From Proteiniphilum propionicum (GTDB lineage: Bacteria; Bacteroidota; Bacteroidia; Bacteroidales; Dysgonomonadaceae): a stretch of DNA of 64,000 nt. Each line of letters starts with the position of its first letter. The first letter of the stretch is position 1. The translations under genes were made by a program, and so were the position numbers. Of this stretch, positions 35,808-45,139 are shown piece after piece. Where the stretch lies: NCBI RefSeq assembly GCF_022267555.1, contig NZ_CP073586.1, positions 3,266,501 through 3,330,500 on the forward strand, written 5' to 3'. The notes under the pieces are model-generated. The model ran no database searches. It was not told the origin of the DNA and was given only the letters and a program-made list of their open reading frames with translations.

Positions 35808-36401
35808 CTAACTTAGCGTCAAAATCATTCTGTTATCAATTGCCAGTTTGCGCATGTTGAGGATGGCATAACGCATGCGCCCGAGGGCAGTATTGATGCT
35901 CACACCGGTTGCATCGGCTATTTCCCGGAAACTTAAATCCTTATAATATCTCATCTCTAGCACTTCACGCTGTGTTTCAGGCAGGAACCCAATCAGCTTC
36001 CTTACATCACTTAGTACCTGTGTCTTCACCATCTCCCTTTCCACATTGTCATTGCAGAGGGAAGGGTTATTCAGCAGGTCCACCTCGTAATCGTCATTGG
36101 AAACAGTGTTTTCGTTTTTTTTCTGACGGAAATAGTCGATCATCAGATTATGAGCAATACGCATAATCCATGCTCTGAATTTGCCTGTCTCGGTGTATCG
36201 CCCCTGTTTTATGGTAACGATTGCTTTAATAAAGGTATCCTGAAAAATGTCTTCCGCTAGGCCACTGTCGCGTACGGTAAAGAAAATATATGCATAAAGA
36301 GGTTGCTTGTGCCTGTTGAGTAACTCATCAAACGCAGCATCATTGCCCCCGGCATACGAAACAACCAACTCCTCATCGGTCATCGTGCAGAAAGTATCCA
36401 T
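35808..36401 (-). CDS. ECF RNA polymerase sigma factor
   Basis: 197-residue extracytoplasmic-function sigma factor. Region 2 includes YAYIFFTVRDSGLAEDIFQ, DTFIKAI and FRAWIMRIAHNLMIDYFR; region 4 shows LPETQREVLEMRYYKDLSF and REIADATGVSINTALGRMRY, the promoter-recognition helix-turn-helix. No anti-sigma gene is adjacent on either side, so its control is not visible. It stands alone on the minus strand with a terminator downstream. The genes it directs cannot be inferred from this window. Confidence 0.92.
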   Translation of the reverse strand: MDTFCTMTDEELVVSYAGGNDAAFDELLNRHKQPLYAYIFFTVRDSGLAEDIFQDTFIKAIVTIKQGRYTETGKFRAWIMRIAHNLMIDYFRQKKNENTVSNDDYEVDLLNNPSLCNDNVEREMVKTQVLSDVRKLIGFLPETQREVLEMRYYKDLSFREIADATGVSINTALGRMRYAILNMRKLAIDNRMILTLS

Positions 36402-36693
36402 TGCTTTACTTCTTAAACTATTATGTTAATCAAGTGGAGTAAAGAGGACTTATAGGCGAATGATTTTAGTGTTTGTTATTATTCAGTAACAAAGAAAAAT
36501 AAAAAACACATAACTGCCAAACAATAAAGGATAAAAATTCTCTGCAAACTATTTGTTCTTTGTCGGCGCTCAAAACATAATACCTGTGGTTGACGTTAGA
36601 CACTCAAAATAGCAACGTATCAAATCTTTGTTAATCTCGTTTATGAGTTGCCCGTAGTGACAAAGCTGTTGAATCTTGAATATTGCCTCAGGC
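36402..36693. other. Gap between the sigma factor and acyl-CoA dehydrogenase genes
   Basis: About 290 AT-rich bases holding the upstream side of the sigma factor gene. No consensus -7 element, tRNA or gene was recognised here. Confidence 0.4.
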
Positions 36694-36723
36694 ACAAAAA
36701 AAGGGATCCGTGATAGACCCCTT
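36694..36723 (-). terminator. Intrinsic terminator of the etfBA-acyl-CoA dehydrogenase operon
   Basis: On the minus strand AAGGGGTC pairs with GATCCCTT (one G-U) around a 7-base loop and runs into a T tract (plus-strand A run 36694-36702). It lies just past the dehydrogenase stop at 36751. Confidence 0.75.
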
Positions 36724-36750
36724 GTAAAGTGAATATGCTTTTTAATAGGA

Positions 36751-38472
36751 TTACTCTTCGGCGAGAGCCGGTTTATAGTAAGCCATATCTTCGATACGCG
36801 ACTTGGTAACAAAATTGTAGTTCTTCACCACCTCTATCTGTCCATAATGGATATATACCTCTGCACTTCGGCGGAACAGCTCCGGATCTTTATTGGCATC
36901 CTGCAGAAGCAGGTGTCCCATGATTATATGTCCGGCACTCTCCACAAGCCGGCGAGAGTGAAAATCGAGATAATCCTCATCTTTGGGTGCGGTAACCAAA
37001 TCGACCAACTTTTCATACATCTGTGTCATCTTCGACAGTACCCGCTTCAGCGGCTCTAGCTCGGGCGCAACCGGCATATCGGCATACTCTTTGATCCTTT
37101 GAAGATAGGTTCCTGTAGTGACATGACGGATGGCAGCCACCACCTGCAACTGCGTGGTACCTTCATAGATATTGGTAATACGTGCATCGCGATAGAGCCG
37201 CTCACACTTGTAGTCTTTCATATAACCCGATCCGCCATGTATCTGGATGGCATCGTAGGCATTCTGGTTGGCATACTCGCTACTCATACCCTTACCGAGG
37301 GGTGTGAAGGCATCGGCCAGGCGAGAGTAGTACTTCATCTCATTCCGTTCTTCAGGTGTAAGCTTGCGTTCTCTTGCAATATCTTCCAGTGTTTTGTACA
37401 TATCTACAAAACGGCAGGTCTCATAGAGCATGGTACGTGATGCATCGGTCCTGGCACGCATGTTGGCCAGCATCTCGTAAACCGGAGGAAACTCTATGAT
37501 GGCTTTTCCAAACTGACGGCGCTCGATAGCATAGTTGTATGCTTCGCGGGTGGCGGCTTCGGAAAGGCCTACCGACTGGGCAATAATTCCCAGGCGTGCA
37601 CCATTCATAAGCGACATAACATATTTAATCAATCCCATCCGGCGTGTACCTACTAACTCAGCTTTTGCATTTTTGAAAACCAGCTCGCAAGTAGGTGCTC
37701 CCTTGATCCCCATCTTGTTCTCAATGCGGCGCACGTTGACACCTCCGTTTTTCTTATCATAAACAAACATCGACAGGCCCCTGGCATCTTTAGTGCCTTC
37801 TTCAGAACGGGCAAGCACAAGGTGAATATCGGCATCGCCGTTAGTAATAAAGCGCTTCACTCCGTTCAGGTACCACTGATTTTCTTTTTCGTTGAAAGTG
37901 GCCTTCAGCATCACTGCCTGCAGGTCTGATCCAGCATCGGGCTCTGTGAGGTCCATCGACATGGTCTCGCCCTTCACGATACGGGGCAGATATTTTTCCT
38001 TCTGCGCTTCATCGGCAAATTCATAGATAGTTTCGCCACAATCCTGCAACATCCAGATATTCTGAAAGCTGGCATCGGCACGGCTCACAATATCGGCACT
38101 CATCATATAGGGTACCATGGGAAAGTTAAGACCGCCATACCTGCGGGCCAAACCCATTCCCATCAACTCTGCCTTATTAAGCGCATTGAGGTTCTCCTGC
38201 GTGGGGCCGGCATAAGTCACACGCCCGTCTTTAACGGTAGGGCCACACTGATCAACACTTTCGGAGTTGGGTTCAATGATGTCACCGCAGATCTCGCCCA
38301 CCACTTCCAGCACTTTATTGTAACTGTCCATTGCATCTTCGAAGTCCATTGGGGCATAGTCGTAAGTATCCTTGTCAGAGTAGTTTCTCTCTTTCAATTC
38401 CACAATTCGTTTCATCAGTGGATGATGAATATAATGACGAAATTGTGGTGTATCTGTGTAAAAGTTTGCCAT
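36751..38472 (-). CDS. Acyl-CoA dehydrogenase with C-terminal extension
   Basis: 573-residue flavoprotein of the acyl-CoA dehydrogenase family. Motifs: MSMDLTEPDAGSDLQAV (FAD/substrate region, about residue 165), RFITNGDADIHLVLAR, GLSMFVYDK, ARLGIIAQSVGLSEAA, RRQFGKAI and QIHGGSGYMKDYKCERLYRD followed by TNIYEGTTQLQ, where the Glu is the probable catalytic base. The last ~130 residues extend beyond the classic 380-400-residue core. Third gene of an operon after etfB and etfA, so electrons from acyl-CoA oxidation, or a reverse or bifurcating reaction, pass through that ETF. Chain-length specificity is unknown. Confidence 0.92.
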   Translation of the reverse strand: MANFYTDTPQFRHYIHHPLMKRIVELKERNYSDKDTYDYAPMDFEDAMDSYNKVLEVVGEICGDIIEPNSESVDQCGPTVKDGRVTYAGPTQENLNALNKAELMGMGLARRYGGLNFPMVPYMMSADIVSRADASFQNIWMLQDCGETIYEFADEAQKEKYLPRIVKGETMSMDLTEPDAGSDLQAVMLKATFNEKENQWYLNGVKRFITNGDADIHLVLARSEEGTKDARGLSMFVYDKKNGGVNVRRIENKMGIKGAPTCELVFKNAKAELVGTRRMGLIKYVMSLMNGARLGIIAQSVGLSEAATREAYNYAIERRQFGKAIIEFPPVYEMLANMRARTDASRTMLYETCRFVDMYKTLEDIARERKLTPEERNEMKYYSRLADAFTPLGKGMSSEYANQNAYDAIQIHGGSGYMKDYKCERLYRDARITNIYEGTTQLQVVAAIRHVTTGTYLQRIKEYADMPVAPELEPLKRVLSKMTQMYEKLVDLVTAPKDEDYLDFHSRRLVESAGHIIMGHLLLQDANKDPELFRRSAEVYIHYGQIEVVKNYNFVTKSRIEDMAYYKPALAEE

Positions 38473-38542
38473 TTCTTTTTCGGTATATTTTTGTTATTGT
38501 CTTTTATATCAAAGAGCTTTGCTGTCACTCTTCAATTTTCAT

Positions 38543-39562
38543 TTATTTCGTGTTTTTCTTATAATATTTAATCATCTTCGGTATCACCTGCTCAATTTCT
38601 CCGGTAATTACATAGTCGGCAATAGCATTGATGGGCGCATTGGGATCGTTGTTAATAGAAATGATGATAGAACTATCTTGCATACCGGCAATATGCTGTA
38701 TCTGTCCCGAGATGCCACAGGCGATATACACTTTAGGGCGGACGGTTACACCCGTTTGTCCCACCTGACGTTCATGTTCTACAAATCCGGCATCTACAGC
38801 TGCACGTGATGCGCCCACTTCAGCACCCAGCACGTCGGCAAGCTGGTAGAGCATCTGGAAGTTTTCTTTCGACCCCACGCCATAACCTCCTGATACAATG
38901 ATGGGTGAATTTTTAATATTTACCTTTGATTTCTCAACGTGACGATCGATAATGGAAACAATGAAGTCTTCTTCTTTCACAAAATCTTTCACATTGTATT
39001 CCACTTTTTCACCTTTATAGTTAAGATCGTAAATCTCCTTTTTCATAACCCCTTCGCGTACCGTAGCCATCTGCGGACGATGATCGGGGTTAATGATCCA
39101 TGCCACAATATTTCCACCAAAAGCGGGACGTATTTGATAGAGAAGGTTCTCATAATTTTTTCCAGCTTTTTTATCCTCGTGGTCGCCTATCTCTAACGAG
39201 GTACAGTCGGCGGTTAACCCGCTTCCCAATGCCGATGATACGCGTGGGCCAAGGTCGCGCCCTATAATGGTAGCCCCCATAAGACAGATTTGCGGCTTTT
39301 CTTTTTTGAAGAGTTCCACCATGATGGATGTATGAGGCAGTGTGGTATAAGGCGACAATCTGTTATCTTTGAAGATATGCAACACATCTACTCCATAGGG
39401 AAAAACCTGTTGATCAACATTATCGAGTTTTGATGCAGCAGCCACAGCCTCAAGCTTGCATCCCAGCTGGCTAGCAAGCGATCGCCCTTTGGTCAGCAGT
39501 TCCAGACTCACATCAGCTACCGTTCCCTCTTCTATTTCCAAATATACAAATAAGTTGTTCAT
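38543..39562 (-). CDS. etfA: Electron transfer flavoprotein alpha subunit
   Basis: 339-residue ETF alpha subunit. The N-terminal domain begins NNLFVYLEIEEGTVADVSLE; the C-terminal FAD domain has PIVVSGGYGVGSKENF, GASRAAVDAGFV, RQVGQTGVTVRPKVYIACG and ISGQIQHIAGMQ, all typical FAD-binding segments. It carries electrons between the acyl-CoA dehydrogenase encoded next and another carrier. It follows etfB by 99 bases. Confidence 0.95.
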   Translation of the reverse strand: MNNLFVYLEIEEGTVADVSLELLTKGRSLASQLGCKLEAVAAASKLDNVDQQVFPYGVDVLHIFKDNRLSPYTTLPHTSIMVELFKKEKPQICLMGATIIGRDLGPRVSSALGSGLTADCTSLEIGDHEDKKAGKNYENLLYQIRPAFGGNIVAWIINPDHRPQMATVREGVMKKEIYDLNYKGEKVEYNVKDFVKEEDFIVSIIDRHVEKSKVNIKNSPIIVSGGYGVGSKENFQMLYQLADVLGAEVGASRAAVDAGFVEHERQVGQTGVTVRPKVYIACGISGQIQHIAGMQDSSIIISINNDPNAPINAIADYVITGEIEQVIPKMIKYYKKNTK

Positions 39563-39661
39563 TTATTCTTAATAAATTAGACTATTTCCTACCATAACAG
39601 ATTTCAAACATACTTCTATTCTGTTCATATAGCTTAGCAAAATAGTTCATTGTAATTTTTA

Positions 39662-40534
39662 TTATCCAATCGTATGACTTTCTATTAGCTCCCTCATCAG
39701 CTCGTCAATCTCCATATCACTGCCGCTGAGTCTTTTGCTCTCTTTGGCCTGAAAGACAACGTTCTCAATCTTTTTCACTTTCGTAGGAGAACCGGAGAGG
39801 CCGCACTGAACTATGTCCGCATCTACATCGGCCACACTCCATTCGGTTAAGTTCAGATAGGGGCGACTGCTATATATATCTATGTAGTCGATATTTTCAG
39901 TCTGACGCTCGGTGATGGTTCTGGCGTGTTTATACTTTTGCAGCAGCTTCGCATTGCGGGGCCTGCATGTTCGAGCCGATCCGTTAACGGTAATCAACAC
40001 CGGAAGGGGGCACTCCACCACTTCTACACCGTTATCAAGGCGCCGTTTAACAGTTACCTTATTTTTTTCTATTCTTTCGATGTCCTCGGCATAGGTAATT
40101 TGGGGTATTCCCAGTTTTTCGGCCACCTGGGGACCTACCTGGGCGGTATCACCATCGATAGCCTGTCGTCCGGAAATGATGATATCGAATTTTCCAAGTT
40201 TCCTGACAGCCATGGCCAAAGCATACGATGTAGCCAGCGTATCGGCACCGGCAAAAGCCCTGTCGGTCAATAACACTCCGTCATCTGCACCACGGAAAAG
40301 CCCTTCGCGAAGGATTTCGGCAGCACGTCCCGGTCCCATAGTCAGCACCGTAATTGTAGATCCCGGATAGCTCTCTTTGATTCCAAGGGCCTGCTCCAAA
40401 GCATTCAGATCTTCGGGATTGAATATAGCGGGAAGTGCCGCTCTGTTTACAGTTCCATCGGCTTTCATCGCATCTTTCCCAACATTGCGTGTATCAGGTA
40501 CCTGCTTCGCCAACACAATAATGTTAAATGTCAT
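39662..40534 (-). CDS. etfB: Electron transfer flavoprotein beta subunit
   Basis: 290 residues from the ATG at 40534 (MTFNIIVLAKQVPDTRN), preferred over a frame extension to 40588, which would overlap the -7 element. Typical segments: FNPEDLNALEQALGIKE, GSTITVLTMGPGRAAEIL, LLTDRAFAGADTLATSYALA, DIIISGRQAIDGDTAQVGPQ (nucleotide-binding) and VLITVNGSARTCRPRN. Together with etfA it forms the ETF heterodimer. First gene of the three-gene operon. Confidence 0.94.
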   Translation of the reverse strand: MTFNIIVLAKQVPDTRNVGKDAMKADGTVNRAALPAIFNPEDLNALEQALGIKESYPGSTITVLTMGPGRAAEILREGLFRGADDGVLLTDRAFAGADTLATSYALAMAVRKLGKFDIIISGRQAIDGDTAQVGPQVAEKLGIPQITYAEDIERIEKNKVTVKRRLDNGVEVVECPLPVLITVNGSARTCRPRNAKLLQKYKHARTITERQTENIDYIDIYSSRPYLNLTEWSVADVDADIVQCGLSGSPTKVKKIENVVFQAKESKRLSGSDMEIDELMRELIESHTIG

Positions 40535-40587
40535 ACTTCTGTTAGTTTCTTTTTTTATGTTTCTGTTGTGTATTTTTAAGAGTGCCA

Positions 40588-40616
40588 CAAATATACATAA
40601 AAAATTGCCAAGCCAA
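40588..40616 (-). promoter_or_regulatory. etfBA operon promoter
   Basis: On the minus strand TTG (40616-40614), an 18-base spacer and TATATTTG (40595-40588) give the same -33/-7 layout as the queC promoter. The start codon at 40534 lies about 53 bases downstream. Confidence 0.6.
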
Positions 40617-40738
40617 TCATAGGGAAACGAACTTTCTAAAAAAAGAAATAATCGTATAATAGCTTACACTCAAAAAAAACAAAACCCACATTAAACCAAA
40701 TCCGTTGAAATGCATCTTTAATAAGGGTTCGATCTTTG

Positions 40739-40818
40739 GTGTTCTGAAAACTTTTTCGGACATAGAATTGAGCACCATGTCATCTTCAGTTTATATTTTT
40801 AGTGTTCTGAAAACTTTT
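40739..40818. repeat. 17-bp direct repeats upstream of the DUF6340-like gene
   Basis: GTGTTCTGAAAACTTTT occurs at 40739-40755 and again, identical, at 40802-40818, 63 bases apart. Function unknown; could be regulator sites or a mobile remnant. Confidence 0.7.
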
Positions 40819-40880
40819 GCGCTACCGTAAATGTTAATAATGTACGAGAATAAGTTCTATATGATATCCTCAATAATAAA

Positions 40881-40907
40881 TAGGTTAAATAGGTTAAATA
40901 GTTTAAA
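40881..40907 (+). repeat. Three tandem 9-bp repeats just before a lipoprotein gene
   Basis: TAGGTTAAA, TAGGTTAAA and TAGTTTAAA follow each other directly, ending 4 bases before the ATG at 40912. If translation began at upstream in-frame ATGs they would encode NRLNRLNSL. Confidence 0.75.
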
Positions 40908-40911
40908 CCGT

Positions 40912-41964
40912 ATGAATCAAGCATACAAGCCATTCCTGTCTGTTCTTTTTGCAGGAATGCTTCTGAGCAGTTGTGCAGGAATAAAATATCTGTCAGTGGA
41001 AACACGTGAGCCAGCCCAGGTAGCATTACCATCGAATGTGCTGAATATAGCAGTAGTAAATAATGTAGTACAGCAACCCGACGAGATTGGGCATTACATA
41101 AAACAACTGGGCCGCTCAGCCGCACAGAGGACGAAAGCCTCGTCCGACAGTATTGCCATATACTACACCGAAGCCCTTTCACAATTTTTGAATGAGGAGG
41201 ATTATTTCCAGCGGGTTGTGTTCTATAACAAACCTTTGAGAAGCGACAAAGACTTCTTCAGGGAAGAGCTTATTGCCCCCGAAACAATGAACGAAATTAG
41301 AAGGATGACCGGCGCTGACGCTATTGTTTCGCTCGATAAACTGATAATAGAGACCAATAAAAGGGAGCATTTCAGGCAGCAAGGCTACACATACAGCGAT
41401 TTGACAGGAAAGATAAACTCAGTTATACGTGTGTACCTTCCCACCATGGAGGGGAAAATTCCTGCAGTACAATATACCGACAGCATTCGTTGGGAAGGCT
41501 TTGATATTCAGGATGGGATGGCTTATGCGGAAGTAATGATTCCGTCAACCGAAGAGGCTATGAAGTTATTGGCTGTAAAGGCAGCCGAAAAGATGACATA
41601 TGTGTTTGCACCTCACTGGGAGATGCAAGACAGATGGTATTACACACTCCCCAACTCTTTGATGCGAGAGGGAGAGACATTTGCAAAGGGAGCCAGATGG
41701 GAAGAAGCAATAGAGAAATGGCAAACTTTTTATAATTCCCTCTCAAACAAAACTGATAAAGCCAAGGCAGCAAATAATATTGCACTTGCCTATGAGATGA
41801 TGGACGATATGGATAAAGCATCTGAGTGGGCGGAAGTGTCAAACAATCTGTTTGTTCAATCCACATCTCCAAACTCGCTGGAAAGAAGAAGGTCTTTGTT
41901 GTATAAGAATGAAATAGAGAGGCGCCGCAACAACTCAAACAGAGTGAATCAGGAGGATTTCTGA
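40912..41964 (+). CDS. Lipoprotein of DUF6340 type with a TPR-like C-terminus
   Basis: 350 residues from the ATG at 40912, chosen because the lipoprotein signal starts there (MNQAYKPFLSVLFAGMLLSSC). The mature protein shows YLSVETREPAQVALPSN and LNIAVVNNVV, then alpha/beta segments, and ends in TPR-like helices (GETFAKGARWEEAIEKWQTF, AKAANNIALAYEMMDDMDKA). This matches DUF6340 proteins, which are common in Bacteroidales and of unknown function. It stands alone between the ETF operon and rho. Two kinds of repeats lie just upstream. Confidence 0.75.
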   Translation: MNQAYKPFLSVLFAGMLLSSCAGIKYLSVETREPAQVALPSNVLNIAVVNNVVQQPDEIGHYIKQLGRSAAQRTKASSDSIAIYYTEALSQFLNEEDYFQRVVFYNKPLRSDKDFFREELIAPETMNEIRRMTGADAIVSLDKLIIETNKREHFRQQGYTYSDLTGKINSVIRVYLPTMEGKIPAVQYTDSIRWEGFDIQDGMAYAEVMIPSTEEAMKLLAVKAAEKMTYVFAPHWEMQDRWYYTLPNSLMREGETFAKGARWEEAIEKWQTFYNSLSNKTDKAKAANNIALAYEMMDDMDKASEWAEVSNNLFVQSTSPNSLERRRSLLYKNEIERRRNNSNRVNQEDF

Positions 41965-42087
41965 TTAGTTTGAATTATTTTGGCTAAACTTTGCCAATAA
42001 AATGGCTAAATATTGCAACTTTTTTGGTTAAATTCCGCATTTTACAAAAAAAAACGCGAAGTTATTCAGTGTTATCAAAAAAAACAC

Positions 42088-42095
42088 TACCTTTG
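42088..42095 (+). promoter_or_regulatory. -7 element for rho, with a long leader
   Basis: TACCTTTG is a full match to TAnnTTTG. Transcription from it would leave a leader of about 180 bases before the rho ATG, longer than the others in this window; rho leaders are used for autoregulation in some other bacteria. Confidence 0.5.
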
Positions 42096-42281
42096 TGATT
42101 GAATCTTCAACAGTACACATTCTCAATTTTTACTGTTATTATTTGTTTATTCATTTCAAATTCAATTATATCCGCCTTTTTTAGAATATTTGTATGCTAA
42201 ATCATACATCCGTTGCTGAAACCGGAAATAATTTATTAACAATATTTATTCAAAAACCATAACGAAATTCAATAGATCTAC

Positions 42282-44273
42282 ATGGCTTATAACATTATTG
42301 AGCTTAATGAAAAGCTTACAACCGAATTACGGGTACTTGCCAAAGAAATGGGAATAAGACGCCCGGACGCATATAAGAAAGAAGAACTCATCTATAAAAT
42401 TCTTGACGAACAGGCAATTGCAGAGACAAAAAAAATGAGCGCCGAATCAGCAACCAGACAGGCTAGCTATGGGAAAAACCGATCCAATGCCAACGCTAAG
42501 AAGGGTGGTTCTGATAAAAAAAAGGTGGAGCCGGAAAAGAAAGCTGTTAAAAACGAACCGCAAAAGAAAGAACAGGATACATCAAAAAATCAATCGAAAC
42601 CTGCCGTTGCTGAAACAGAAAAACCAAAAAAAGTAGTTAAAGAAGATGCAATGCCGGAAAAGAGTGCTGCGAAAACTTCTTCTCAATCTCAAACCCAGAC
42701 AAAATCAGAGTCGGCAAGCCAAAAAAAATCAGAGGCAGCAAAAGACACGACTACAACCACAAAAGGGACAACTGCCTCTACAAAAGAGGCAACTACAGCT
42801 ACAAAAGAGGCAACTGCAGCACCAGAAACTCCAAAATCTCCCGGAAGGCCTATTCAATTGGTATTCCGCTCATCAAAGCACCGAAACGATGAAAAGAAGA
42901 GTGCGCCTGCTCCAGTAACCTTACCACCGGTAGTTGCAGAAGAAACATCTGAAGTAAAAGATACAGCTATTGAGAAAGAAACTCCCGTTTTGGGCAGTAA
43001 AGTATCGATGATGGATCTTATTTCACCTTCACCGCTACAACCCAAGCAGCAGCCACAGGCTCAACAATCGAAAAGTCATGGGCAGTCACAGGCTCAACCC
43101 CAGGGGCAACAGCAACAGCAACAGAAAGAGAAAGAGAAAGATCCCGGTTACGATTTCGATGGTATACTCACGGCATCGGGCGTTCTGGAGATTATGTCTG
43201 ACGGTTACGGATTTCTGCGCTCTTCGGACTACAACTACATGTCTTCGCCAGACGATATCTACGTTTCACAATCGCAGATCCGTCTTTTCGGACTTAAAAC
43301 GGGTGATGTGGTGGAAGGGCCTATTCGTCCTCCCAAAGAAGGTGAGAAATTTTTTCCTCTGGTAAAGGTAGATCTAATCAACGGTCGCAAACCTGACGAT
43401 GTGCGTGACCGTGTTCCATTCGATCACCTGAAACCACTATTCCCAAATGAAAAATTCAACCTTACCAAAGGTCATAACGATAACCTTTCATGCCGTGTGG
43501 TAGATATGTTCTCACCCATTGGTAAAGGACAACGCGGACTGATTGTAGCGCAGCCGAAGACTGGTAAAACCATGCTGCTAAAAGATATTGCAAATGCAAT
43601 TGCAGATAATCATCCTGACGTATATATGATTATTCTGCTTATAGATGAGCGCCCTGAAGAGGTGACAGATATGGAGCGTAGCGTTAATGCCGAGGTGATA
43701 TCTTCTACCTTTGATGAGCCTGCAGACCGTCATGTGAAAATTGCAGAAATTGTATTGAACAAAGCCCGCAGGCTGGTGGAATGTGGTCACGATGTGGTGA
43801 TACTTCTAGACTCAATCACTCGTCTGGCACGTGCTTACAACACAGTACAGCCTGCATCGGGGAAGGTACTTTCTGGTGGTGTGGATGCCAACGCACTGCA
43901 TAAGCCCAAACGTTTCTTCGGTGCTGCCCGTAATATAGAAAACGGGGGTTCTCTAACAATTATAGCGACTGCCCTCACAGATACCGGCTCCAAAATGGAT
44001 GATGTGATCTTTGAAGAGTTCAAGGGAACAGGCAACATGGAACTTCAGCTCGACCGTAAGCTATCAAACAAACGTATTTTCCCGTCGGTGGATATTATTG
44101 CATCGAGCACACGTCGCGATGATCTTCTTCTTTCTCAGGAGACGCTCAACCGCATGTGGGTGCTCCGAAATTTCCTTTCGGATATGAATTCAGTAGAAGC
44201 CATGGAGTTTCTGCTTAACAGGATGAGACGCACATCGAGTAACGAAGAGTTTCTTATTTCAATGAATGACTAA
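42282..44273 (+). CDS. rho: Transcription termination factor Rho with a long disordered insert
   Basis: 663-residue hexameric RNA helicase; the usual length is about 420. An N-terminal Rho_N helical domain (about 1-45, [20 protein letters not shown]) is followed by about 240 residues rich in K, S, Q, T, E and A, including a 21-bp DNA repeat (42757-42819) that encodes [20 protein letters not shown]. Then come the cold-shock-like RNA-binding domain ([20 protein letters not shown]) and the ATPase core with Walker [10 protein letters not shown] near residue 428, Walker [12 protein letters not shown] and the Q-loop SGGVDANAL. Long inserts are known in Bacteroidetes Rho, where an intrinsically disordered region can drive condensate formation. 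Confidence 0.96.
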   Translation: MAYNIIELNEKLTTELRVLAKEMGIRRPDAYKKEELIYKILDEQAIAETKKMSAESATRQASYGKNRSNANAKKGGSDKKKVEPEKKAVKNEPQKKEQDTSKNQSKPAVAETEKPKKVVKEDAMPEKSAAKTSSQSQTQTKSESASQKKSEAAKDTTTTTKGTTASTKEATTATKEATAAPETPKSPGRPIQLVFRSSKHRNDEKKSAPAPVTLPPVVAEETSEVKDTAIEKETPVLGSKVSMMDLISPSPLQPKQQPQAQQSKSHGQSQAQPQGQQQQQQKEKEKDPGYDFDGILTASGVLEIMSDGYGFLRSSDYNYMSSPDDIYVSQSQIRLFGLKTGDVVEGPIRPPKEGEKFFPLVKVDLINGRKPDDVRDRVPFDHLKPLFPNEKFNLTKGHNDNLSCRVVDMFSPIGKGQRGLIVAQPKTGKTMLLKDIANAIADNHPDVYMIILLIDERPEEVTDMERSVNAEVISSTFDEPADRHVKIAEIVLNKARRLVECGHDVVILLDSITRLARAYNTVQPASGKVLSGGVDANALHKPKRFFGAARNIENGGSLTIIATALTDTGSKMDDVIFEEFKGTGNMELQLDRKLSNKRIFPSVDIIASSTRRDDLLLSQETLNRMWVLRNFLSDMNSVEAMEFLLNRMRRTSSNEEFLISMND

Positions 44274-44325
44274 TTATTTCAATTAATCATTGATAACAGA
44301 AAATATAAATGTCTGAAAAGACGAA

Positions 44326-44369
44326 AAAATTCAACGCAGCGGCTTCACAGTCCCGCTGCGTTAATTTTT
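44326..44369. terminator. Bidirectional terminator between rho and truA
   Basis: Perfect 10-bp stem AACGCAGCGG (44333-44342) / CCGCTGCGTT (44353-44362) with a 10-base loop, an A run on the left and a T-rich tract on the right. It serves the convergent rho and truA genes. Confidence 0.85.
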
Positions 44370-44383
44370 CACCCATATACCTG

Positions 44384-45133
44384 TCATAACCAAATATTAT
44401 CGGGATAGGAAACATCTTCCAGGAAAAGGGCATTTCCCGGAACAGAGTCACCAGCCACACTTCGGTTTTTAGCTTCAATAACACGTCGCAGGCCACGCTC
44501 ATCAAGCCTCCCCCTGCCTGCTTCGAGCAGTGTTCCCACTATAGCACGAACCATATTCCTGAGAAATCTGTCGGCCTTGATTGTAAAGACATACTCTTCT
44601 CCCACCCTCTCCCATCCGGCATATTCAATCTTGCAATTGTTGGTTTTCACATCTGTATGCAGTTTGCTGAAGCTTGTAAAATCTCTGTACTGCTGTATTA
44701 CTGAGCATAAAGCGTTCATCATCTGGATATTGAGGTGATAACGAACCCTGTATGTAAATTCATGGCGAAAAGGATCCTTTACAGTTGTAACATAGTATCT
44801 GTAAGTACGTGAAATTGCACTGAACCGGGCATGCGCATCTGGGCGCACCTCACGTATTGAGGAGATAGATATATCTTTCGGAAGAAAATTATTAAGTTTC
44901 CGCAACAGATTGTCTGAAGAAAAATCGGCTTCTTCCCAATCGAAATGGGCAATCATTTTCCGGGCATGAACGCCCGAATCGGTTCTCCCAGCCCCCACAA
45001 CTTCCACCTTATCTCGCAGAATAGTTGACAACGCACCCTGAAGAACTTCCTGCACACCAGTCCCGTTGGGTTGGACTTGCCATCCAACGTAGTTCTTACC
45101 ATTGTATGCAAGGGTTATGAAGTAACGGGGCAT
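44384..45133 (-). CDS. truA: tRNA pseudouridine synthase A
   Basis: 249-residue TruA, which makes pseudouridine at tRNA positions 38-40. The catalytic Asp is in GAGRTDSGVHARKMIAHF, preceded by NYVGWQVQPNGTGVQEVLQ; later ADRFLRNMVRAIVGTLLEAG is conserved. The start is 6 bases after the dnaQ-like stop, so it is the last gene of a dnaN / exonuclease / truA run. Confidence 0.95.
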   Translation of the reverse strand: MPRYFITLAYNGKNYVGWQVQPNGTGVQEVLQGALSTILRDKVEVVGAGRTDSGVHARKMIAHFDWEEADFSSDNLLRKLNNFLPKDISISSIREVRPDAHARFSAISRTYRYYVTTVKDPFRHEFTYRVRYHLNIQMMNALCSVIQQYRDFTSFSKLHTDVKTNNCKIEYAGWERVGEEYVFTIKADRFLRNMVRAIVGTLLEAGRGRLDERGLRRVIEAKNRSVAGDSVPGNALFLEDVSYPDNIWL

Positions 45134-45139
45134 GAAGAA

